Assembly (NCBI GenBank): GCA_946407325.1
Contig: CAMJNN010000027.1
Span: 1 to 12,970, forward strand
Direction: 5' to 3'
Source: an uncultured Prevotellaceae bacterium
Lineage (GTDB): Bacteria; Bacteroidota; Bacteroidia; Bacteroidales; Bacteroidaceae
Length of the DNA stretch: 12,970 nucleotides
Part shown: in pieces, positions 7,688-12,970 of the stretch
Numbering within the stretch: the first letter of the stretch is position 1
How the letters are laid out: each line of letters opens with the position of its first letter
Made by a program: the position numbers and the translations under genes
The notes under the pieces: model-generated
What the model saw: the letters and a program-made list of their open reading frames with translations, nothing else
The model's database searches: none
Told to the model about the DNA's origin: nothing

Positions 7688-8185
7688 ATGGTTAAGTCTA
7701 AAAATAGTCCTTTTAAAGACACTGCTCATAAAACCGTGAGGGGTAAGAGCAGAGAACTGCTTAAGGTACAAAGCCGTATTCATGAGATCAAAGATAAGAA
7801 AAGCCTCATCAATGTTCCCTATAGAAAAATGATCAGTTCTACTATGGTTAAGAGTCTTAGCCAAAGTATTCTGCAAAAGTTGGAGGAAGAAAAAGTTTAT
7901 AGAGATTCCAAATACACAGCCAGGCAAATGGCCATAGAGCTGCAAACCAATACCCGCTACCTTTCTGCTGTTGTAAACTCTTGTTTCAGGAAGAGTTATT
8001 CTTCTTTAATTAATGAATACCGTCTCAAGGAGGCTGTGAAGCTGTTGGCTGACAAGCATTATAAAAATAAAACGATTGAGGAAATAGGACTGATGGTAGG
8101 CTTTGCTAATCGTCAGTCGTTCTATGCGGCTTTCTCCAAATTTGTAGGTGAAACGCCTCGCAATTTCCGTCTAAAGTTTATATAA
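7688..8185 (+). CDS. Small AraC-type transcriptional regulator
   Basis: A 165 aa protein whose C-terminal 90 residues form an AraC/XylS DNA-binding domain. The first helix-turn-helix is near 77-99 (TARQMAIELQTNTRYLSAVV) and the second near 129-151 (TIEEIGLMVGFANRQSFYAA), followed by GETPRNFRLKF. The N-terminal 75 residues are short, basic and helical-looking (SILQKLEEEKVYRDSKY just before the HTH). They match no ligand-binding, receiver or membrane domain I recognise, so the input signal is unknown. It has its own promoter and runs towards the export operon, with only 10 bases between the two stop codons. Control of that operon, of the gene itself or of something elsewhere is possible but not shown. 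Confidence is high for the domain and low for any target. Confidence 0.85.
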   Translation: MVKSKNSPFKDTAHKTVRGKSRELLKVQSRIHEIKDKKSLINVPYRKMISSTMVKSLSQSILQKLEEEKVYRDSKYTARQMAIELQTNTRYLSAVVNSCFRKSYSSLINEYRLKEAVKLLADKHYKNKTIEEIGLMVGFANRQSFYAAFSKFVGETPRNFRLKFI

Positions 8186-8195
8186 GATCAATCAA

Positions 8196-9656
8196 CTATT
8201 GTCTGGTGTGACGAATGATTTCTTTCCTTTGGAAATCATATAAAGTGATGCATCTCAGATGATAATAGGCCAGCCAATAGTTTTGTAATGATGCAATTTG
8301 GTTCTGTCTAGCCGATTGCCAATGCGATTGTGCCAACGACAGATCATTTACGTTGGCTTGTCCCCTGATGAAACGTGTTAATGTTGCTGTATAGGCATCT
8401 TCAGCAATGGTTAGGGCTTGCCTTGATGTTTCAACAATTGATTGTCTCTCATTGAATTCGTTTACGCTGTTCATCACATCCAGCTCTGTTACTCGGGCAG
8501 TTTCCAAAGCCGATTTCTCTGCCATCTCCACTTGACTCTTGGCAGCTAGGTAAGCATTCTTGCGCTTGCCCCAATCTTTGATGGGAACAGTCAGGGTGAC
8601 GGTTGCCATATCTTGTGCCTGCGGACGGCGATAAGCATCAGCAAACCTTTCGGCCACCTGGTTCAAACCTATACTGGCATCGATGCTGACACTCAGATTC
8701 TTTTCCACCCTGGCTCGCTCGGCTTCCCTCTTGGCTTCCAAGGTTTGCTGCTGGGCGCTCAGATACGTTGGGTTGTTCTCTCGTGCATATTCGATGGCTT
8801 CATCAGCAGATATTTGCAGGTTAGCTAACGAGGAAGGAATGACCAACTCTATGTGAGTGTCACGGTTCATGCCCAAATAGGAAGCCAGCTCCTGCATGGC
8901 TCGCTGTTGTGCGATGCGCGCGTTAGCCAACGTATTGCGAGCATTGGTCTTTTCCAACTCCAGGATACTCAGCTCAGCTTTGGAGATACTGGCGATTCGA
9001 TAGCGTTTCTCAGCTATGGAATAGATGGTGTCGCAAGAGGCCAGATATTCTTCACTCATGCGAAGCTGATCTTGCGCCAAAGCCAGACTGAAGAATTTCT
9101 GAACTGCCTCAACTGATGCAGTTTCTGTATCATAAGACAATACCTTCTCGGCCAAAGCAAACTTGAGCGGTTCAATTTGTTTGTCCCATTTTAAGGGGTT
9201 GAATCCGAGGAGACTTTGCTTATAACCGATGTTAATGGGAACCGTCATAAACTGCGTGCTGTTGACCTCACCAAAGGTGCGGAGATAGCCCAACTGAGTA
9301 GAACCGTAAAACGAACCGCCCCATGATTCCATAGGCTGTTCGGCGTGTATGCCTGCCTGAGAGTAGAATCTTCGTTGGGTACGATAAACATCCACGTCCG
9401 CCTCGCTCACATATCTTTGAATGAAGTATCTTTCATATTGAATAGGCGTTGACTGTAGAGAAATCTGCACCTTCCTGCTGGCTTGCCATGACAAGTAGCT
9501 GAAGAGTGAAGCATCATATACACTTTGGTATTTTTGAACAGAATAGGAGCTGTCGGTGGCAAGGCTGATGGTACGGTCAAGGTCTAATCGCACCGTATGT
9601 TGACCGTTGACACAGGTGGTCACCAATAACAAGCAATATGTAATGACTTTCTTCAT
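8196..9656 (-). CDS. TolC-family outer-membrane efflux channel
   Basis: A 486 aa outer-membrane factor. An N-terminal signal peptide (MKKVITYCLLLVTTC..., cleavage near residues 18-19) leads into two OEP-type repeats, about 25-265 and 275-470, with long amphipathic helices (for example 185-262 and 285-325). Recognisable features are LRMSEEYLASCDTIYSIAEK (198-217), the KAELSILELEKTNARNTLA stretch and the C-terminal repeat equivalent with VTLTVPIKDWGKRKNAYLAA. TolC trimers form the outer-membrane and periplasmic conduit of type I secretion and efflux pumps. It is the last gene of the minus-strand operon, three bases after the adaptor gene, so its partner is very likely the ABC exporter upstream. 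The signal peptide has no good lipobox. No terminator was found between it and the convergent regulator. Confidence 0.88.
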   Translation of the reverse strand: MKKVITYCLLLVTTCVNGQHTVRLDLDRTISLATDSSYSVQKYQSVYDASLFSYLSWQASRKVQISLQSTPIQYERYFIQRYVSEADVDVYRTQRRFYSQAGIHAEQPMESWGGSFYGSTQLGYLRTFGEVNSTQFMTVPINIGYKQSLLGFNPLKWDKQIEPLKFALAEKVLSYDTETASVEAVQKFFSLALAQDQLRMSEEYLASCDTIYSIAEKRYRIASISKAELSILELEKTNARNTLANARIAQQRAMQELASYLGMNRDTHIELVIPSSLANLQISADEAIEYARENNPTYLSAQQQTLEAKREAERARVEKNLSVSIDASIGLNQVAERFADAYRRPQAQDMATVTLTVPIKDWGKRKNAYLAAKSQVEMAEKSALETARVTELDVMNSVNEFNERQSIVETSRQALTIAEDAYTATLTRFIRGQANVNDLSLAQSHWQSARQNQIASLQNYWLAYYHLRCITLYDFQRKEIIRHTRQ

Positions 9657-9659
9657 GTT

Positions 9660-10484
9660 TTACTTGAGCATTATTTCTACATTCATCCCATCAAACAAAT
9701 CGTGTGCCTCAGGCAGTCGAGCTCTAACGGTAATTGCCCCTTGCTGGTCAACTATCGGATTTACTTCAGAAACGATGGCCTCGTACTGGCGGTCTTTGTA
9801 AGCGGTCGGAATGGCGATAATCGTTGTGCCTATGCGATATTTTGCTAAATCGGCCTCCATAATCCTGAATTCCACAGCCATATCTTTGGAAGAGATAATG
9901 CGACAAACAGGCTCACCCACTTTAGCTATCTCATGTGCCTGTGCCTTCACATTGGCCACAGTGCCATCGAAAGGAGCATTGAGTACAGCGGTTTTCAGCT
10001 CGTGCTCAGCTGCCGCCAACTGCTCTTTAGCCAATTGGTATCCAGATTTTATCTCAGCCGTTTGTTTAACCTCAGCAGGTATAGAGGTGGGTACATCTGG
10101 ATCATATCCTTGGGCAATGATCACATCCTTCATCTGTAGTTCTGATTGCGCAATCTGTTTCTTCTGTTGTTCGATTGTGTTACTCAGACGGAACATGTCG
10201 AGTTCAGCTACCCTTTGTCCTTGGCGTACTTGTTGACCATTCTTCACATACATCTGCATAATTGGCAGCGATGACTGGAACGAGAGGTCGGCATAACGTG
10301 TGGCCACTACCTTGCCCAATGTAGTGAACCCTTCTGATTTTACCTCAGATGGTGTTGATGTATCTACGGCTTGTAGCTCCTCAGACAGCGTTGCGGTCTC
10401 CTGCAGGGTAGTGTCACTGCTTGGCTGACTTTGGCATGCCATCAGCACCAAGCCTGTCATGGTTATGGTTAATATCTTCTTCAT
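9660..10484 (-). CDS. Periplasmic adaptor (membrane fusion) lipoprotein, HlyD/RND-MFP type
   Basis: A 274 aa membrane-fusion protein that would link the ABC transporter to TolC. The signal ends in a good lipobox, LMAC (14-17), so it is lipid-anchored at C17. Residues about 66-96 (LSFQSSLPIMQMYVKNGQQV...) and 166-198 (AVLNAPFDGTVANVKAQAHE...) are the two halves of a lipoyl-like domain, with a helical hairpin (about 97-165) between them. A beta-barrel follows to about 254, and the C-terminal DGMNVEIML is typical of adaptors. It is shorter than most HlyD proteins (about 380-480 aa), and it has a lipid anchor where exporters of peptides usually have a membrane-spanning adaptor. It sits four bases after the ABC gene and three before tolC. 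Confidence 0.85.
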   Translation of the reverse strand: MKKILTITMTGLVLMACQSQPSSDTTLQETATLSEELQAVDTSTPSEVKSEGFTTLGKVVATRYADLSFQSSLPIMQMYVKNGQQVRQGQRVAELDMFRLSNTIEQQKKQIAQSELQMKDVIIAQGYDPDVPTSIPAEVKQTAEIKSGYQLAKEQLAAAEHELKTAVLNAPFDGTVANVKAQAHEIAKVGEPVCRIISSKDMAVEFRIMEADLAKYRIGTTIIAIPTAYKDRQYEAIVSEVNPIVDQQGAITVRARLPEAHDLFDGMNVEIMLK

Positions 10485-10488
10485 ATTC

Positions 10489-12657
10489 TTACAATTGTCT
10501 TAAACTCATTTCATAAAACAATCCCTTCTTCTCCATCAATTGTTCGAAGTTGCCTTCTTCTACAATCTTGCCTTTGTCAATTACGATGATGCGGTCGCAA
10601 TGACGGATGGTGCTCAGTCGGTGAGCGATGATCACACGTGTGCAGTTCAGCTGGTCAAGGTTGTCGCTTACCTGCTTCTGACTGATATTGTCCAAAGCAC
10701 TCGTAGCTTCGTCAAAGAAGATGATGTCTGGTCTTGAAATCAAGGCACGCGCAATGAGCATACGTTGCTTTTGCCCACCAGAGAAACCACCTCCACCTTC
10801 AGATACTACGGTATGCAGACCCATTGGCATATTTCTCACGTCTTCTTCCAAACTGGCCATGCGCAAAGCCTCCCATGCGTCATCATGTGTTGACCAAGGA
10901 GCCGTTATAGTGATGTTGTGGAAGATATCACCTGTAAACAGACTACCACTTTGCAGGCAACAGCCAATCTTCCTACGCAGACTGGTTTTGTCCACCTTGT
11001 CCAAATCGTAGTTGTCATAATAGATGCCTCCGCTTTGCGCTTTCTCAAAGCCCAACAGCAAACGCATCAGGGTTGATTTGCCACATCCTGACTTACCGGC
11101 AATGCCCACATATTCACCGGGCATGATATCTAAGTTGATGTCGTCCAGCACCAGCGGTCCCTCTTCCTGATAACGGAATGACACATGACTCATGTGTATA
11201 GCTCCGGTGAGGAAATCCACTTGAGCAGCATTAGCTTCAATCTCCGGCTCTGCATCCAGGATAGGGCGCACACTGTCAAGCAGTGGCTTCACTTGTGACA
11301 GTTCGGCAATGGCGTTCTCCAACTCCGTCACAGCTGCAGTCATCATGCCGTAGGCAGAAGTGAAAGCAATGAAGTCGCTGGCAGATATTTTGTTCCTCAT
11401 CGTAAACCAATATAGGATGGCAGTTCCACCTATGCCAAGCAAAGCCAATAGGGCAGGGAGCAACTTGTTCCAGAACGGAGGGTTATATATCAACTGTGCT
11501 TGGTTGGTATATCTCTCCAGCCAACGTGTAAAGGCCCTATTCTCTGAACCAGTGAGCTTCAGCTTCTGTATGCCAGTAAACATATTGTATTCCAAACCGC
11601 TTAGCTCGCCCGCCAATTGGGTGTATTTGGCATTTTTGTCCACCTGCAGGTAGTAATAGACCGATATCATGATGGCTTGAAGAACCAAAATACCTAATGC
11701 AGGAAGCAACAGCTTGCCGCCGTAAAACCATAGCTGAACCATATATATAATGGAAAGCGATGAGGTAAGCAGCGCACCCACTGTTTTCTCGCCTATCAGG
11801 TTGCACAAAGTAGTGACGTTATACAGCTTCATCATCAGCTCGCCACTAGGGTGCTTGGCAAAGAAAGTTGGAGGCAGTAGGAATGTTCTTGCCATCATGG
11901 CACTTTGTGTATGCAACTCAACAATCTGTTGAATGCGCATGATGTATATGTTACGGTTGAATGAAAGCAGCAACGTACAAACCATTGCGCCTACCAATAG
12001 ACCGATAATCGGTGCCAAATCATTGGTGTTGCCTGTTGGAATGATGGTGTCGAAGATAATCTTGTTGACCATAGGAGTGAACATGCCCATCAGTACTACC
12101 AACAGGGCGGCAATCACCATAAAGAGCAGGTTAGAACCAGACACCACATTCCACATATATTTTATAAGGTCTTTCAGCGTCAATTTGCGTAAAGGCAAAG
12201 GCTTGGTAAAGGTATAAGCAGCATGCTGCAACTCATGCTCCATCTCGTGCTTGCTTATGTTTCGAATGGCTCCCTGCTTGTCGCGATATTCATACCCCAA
12301 ACCATTTCTAGTAGGAATCAGGGCTACCAATCTGCCGTCTTGTGTATGTCCCAATAATGGTCCCACACACTGACGCCACCATGTGCCCTTCAGGATGATC
12401 TTTCGCATCATGATGCCTCTTGGACGAAGAATGCCTACCAGTTGTTCTTCAGGAGTCTTCAGGTCATCCTCTTCCAACTCATAGTCCTTGATGTTCATCG
12501 CCTCCAACAACTGGCGTAAGGCCGACGAGTCGTTCTGTGGAACCACTGTCTCCTTTTGTCGGAAGCCCATTCTCTTGGCTCCCTTCTCCAACGCCTCGGC
12601 CAGTGCGGCTTCCTCCATTTGGCGTCGTTTCTTTATTTGGTCGATATATAGTGCCAT
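10489..12657 (-). CDS. NHLM/NHLP-type peptide-export ABC transporter, permease-ATPase without peptidase
   Basis: A 722 aa half-transporter fused to its ATPase, resembling the second exporter component (ABC2) of NHLM/NHLP bacteriocin systems. Residues 1-165 are a soluble N-terminal domain with GPLLGHTQDGRLVALIPTRN (99-118) and the TFTKPLPLRKLT (149-160) leading into the membrane part, both hallmarks of this family. About 170-450 is an ABC exporter membrane domain with six probable helices. The ATPase (about 480-722) is intact: Walker A GKSGCGKST (521-529), Q569, signature FSGGQ (625-629), Walker B IIFFDEA (645-651) and H679. No C39 peptidase cysteine motif is visible, as expected for ABC2. It starts four bases after the other ABC gene, and both ATPases look active, so a heterodimer or paired exporter is likely. 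The cargo is unknown; export of another substrate is possible. Confidence 0.85.
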   Translation of the reverse strand: MALYIDQIKKRRQMEEAALAEALEKGAKRMGFRQKETVVPQNDSSALRQLLEAMNIKDYELEEDDLKTPEEQLVGILRPRGIMMRKIILKGTWWRQCVGPLLGHTQDGRLVALIPTRNGLGYEYRDKQGAIRNISKHEMEHELQHAAYTFTKPLPLRKLTLKDLIKYMWNVVSGSNLLFMVIAALLVVLMGMFTPMVNKIIFDTIIPTGNTNDLAPIIGLLVGAMVCTLLLSFNRNIYIMRIQQIVELHTQSAMMARTFLLPPTFFAKHPSGELMMKLYNVTTLCNLIGEKTVGALLTSSLSIIYMVQLWFYGGKLLLPALGILVLQAIMISVYYYLQVDKNAKYTQLAGELSGLEYNMFTGIQKLKLTGSENRAFTRWLERYTNQAQLIYNPPFWNKLLPALLALLGIGGTAILYWFTMRNKISASDFIAFTSAYGMMTAAVTELENAIAELSQVKPLLDSVRPILDAEPEIEANAAQVDFLTGAIHMSHVSFRYQEEGPLVLDDINLDIMPGEYVGIAGKSGCGKSTLMRLLLGFEKAQSGGIYYDNYDLDKVDKTSLRRKIGCCLQSGSLFTGDIFHNITITAPWSTHDDAWEALRMASLEEDVRNMPMGLHTVVSEGGGGFSGGQKQRMLIARALISRPDIIFFDEATSALDNISQKQVSDNLDQLNCTRVIIAHRLSTIRHCDRIIVIDKGKIVEEGNFEQLMEKKGLFYEMSLRQL

Positions 12658-12661
12658 ACGC

Positions 12662-12970
12662 TTAGTTGTTCTCCATTAAACTACGATACAATCCTTCTTG
12701 TGCCATCAGCTCATCGTGTTTGCCCCGTTGCATCACCTTGCCTTCCTTCATCACGATGATCTCGTCGCAATCGCGAATCGTTGACAGGCGGTGGGCGATA
12801 ATTACCTGGGTAGGTCCCATTTCACGCAGGCTCGTCATCAGCACATCTTCCGTTTTGGGATCGAGAGCACTGGTTGCCTCGTCCATAATCAGGATAGACG
12901 GTTCTTTGGCTAAGGCAGTGGCAATCTCAATGCGTTGCCTTTGTCCGCCAGAGAAATTCTGTCCGCCTTT
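12662..12970 (-). CDS. ABC transporter, C-terminal ATPase part (runs off the window)
   Basis: The last 102 codons of a second ABC transporter; the frame stays open to position 12970 and the gene continues to the right. It shows the signature NFSGGQRQRIEIATAL, Walker B and D-loop ILIMDEATSALD, the switch histidine in VIIAHRLSTIRDCDEIIV, and a normal C-terminus ending LYRSLMENN. The NFSGGQRQR-IEIA pattern together with HRLSTIRDCDEIIV is typical of the NHLM ABC1 component. That component normally has an N-terminal C39 peptidase that removes a double-glycine leader. The peptidase part is outside the window, so this is an expectation, not an observation. The in-frame ATG at 12886 is internal (in MDEATSALD) and is not the start. 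Four bases separate its stop from the next gene. Confidence 0.85.
   Translation of the reverse strand, partial: KGGQNFSGGQRQRIEIATALAKEPSILIMDEATSALDPKTEDVLMTSLREMGPTQVIIAHRLSTIRDCDEIIVMKEGKVMQRGKHDELMAQEGLYRSLMENN

Noticed and set aside
8215..8239. Inverted repeat ATGATTTC / GAAATCAT near the convergent gene ends, considered as a bidirectional terminator
   Set aside because: It lies within the tolC coding end and no T-run follows on either strand.
12662..12886. Treating the ATG at 12886 as the start of a small 74 aa ATPase fragment or a broken gene
   Set aside because: The frame is open upstream to 12970 and encodes the expected ABC signature motif, so the gene simply continues outside the window.
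1..12970. Search by eye for CRISPR arrays, insertion sequences, tRNA genes, integrase or phage genes and long direct repeats
   Set aside because: None found; apart from the leader and the 200-base gap before the regulator, the window is densely filled with genes.

Overview
The window looks like a chromosomal segment of a Bacteroidales bacterium, most likely Prevotellaceae. The evidence is the promoter style (TTTG, then 19 bases, then TAnnTTTG), the AT-rich start regions with weak Shine-Dalgarno sequences, the leuACD-cimA-leuB gene order and the protein sequences. No taxon can be proved from sequence alone.

Layout. Positions 1-37 are the 3' end of a 5S rRNA, so an rRNA operon lies just upstream, closed by a strong intrinsic terminator (45-81). 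A Bacteroidetes-type promoter (156-186) then starts a short leader (about 193-378). The leader encodes a 27-codon peptide rich in Ile and Leu (210-293), followed by mutually exclusive antiterminator (271-282 with 324-335) and terminator (317-354) structures: a ribosome-mediated attenuator. Behind it sits a tight plus-strand operon: leuA, leuC, leuD, a Leptospira-type citramalate synthase (cimA), leuB and a DUF3089 lipoprotein hydrolase (379-7485). LeuA starts leucine synthesis and CimA starts the threonine-independent route to isoleucine. LeuCD and LeuB would serve both routes, which matches a leader peptide that reads both Ile and Leu codons.

A 200-base gap with a hairpin, an inverted repeat and a probable promoter leads to a small AraC-type regulator (7688-8185). 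Convergent with it, on the minus strand, is an export operon read from right to left: the last part of an ABC transporter that runs off the window (12970-12662), a second full-length ABC transporter of the NHLM/NHLP peptide-export type (12657-10489), a lipoprotein membrane-fusion adaptor (10484-9660) and a TolC-family outer-membrane channel (9656-8196). Their 3-4 base spacing indicates one transcript and a complete trans-envelope exporter, probably for a peptide. The precursor peptide and any modification enzymes would lie beyond position 12970.

The most interesting signal is the attenuator and its fit to a joint Ile/Leu operon. The second is the peptide-type exporter whose cargo is out of view. 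No insertion sequence, CRISPR array, tRNA or phage gene was seen.
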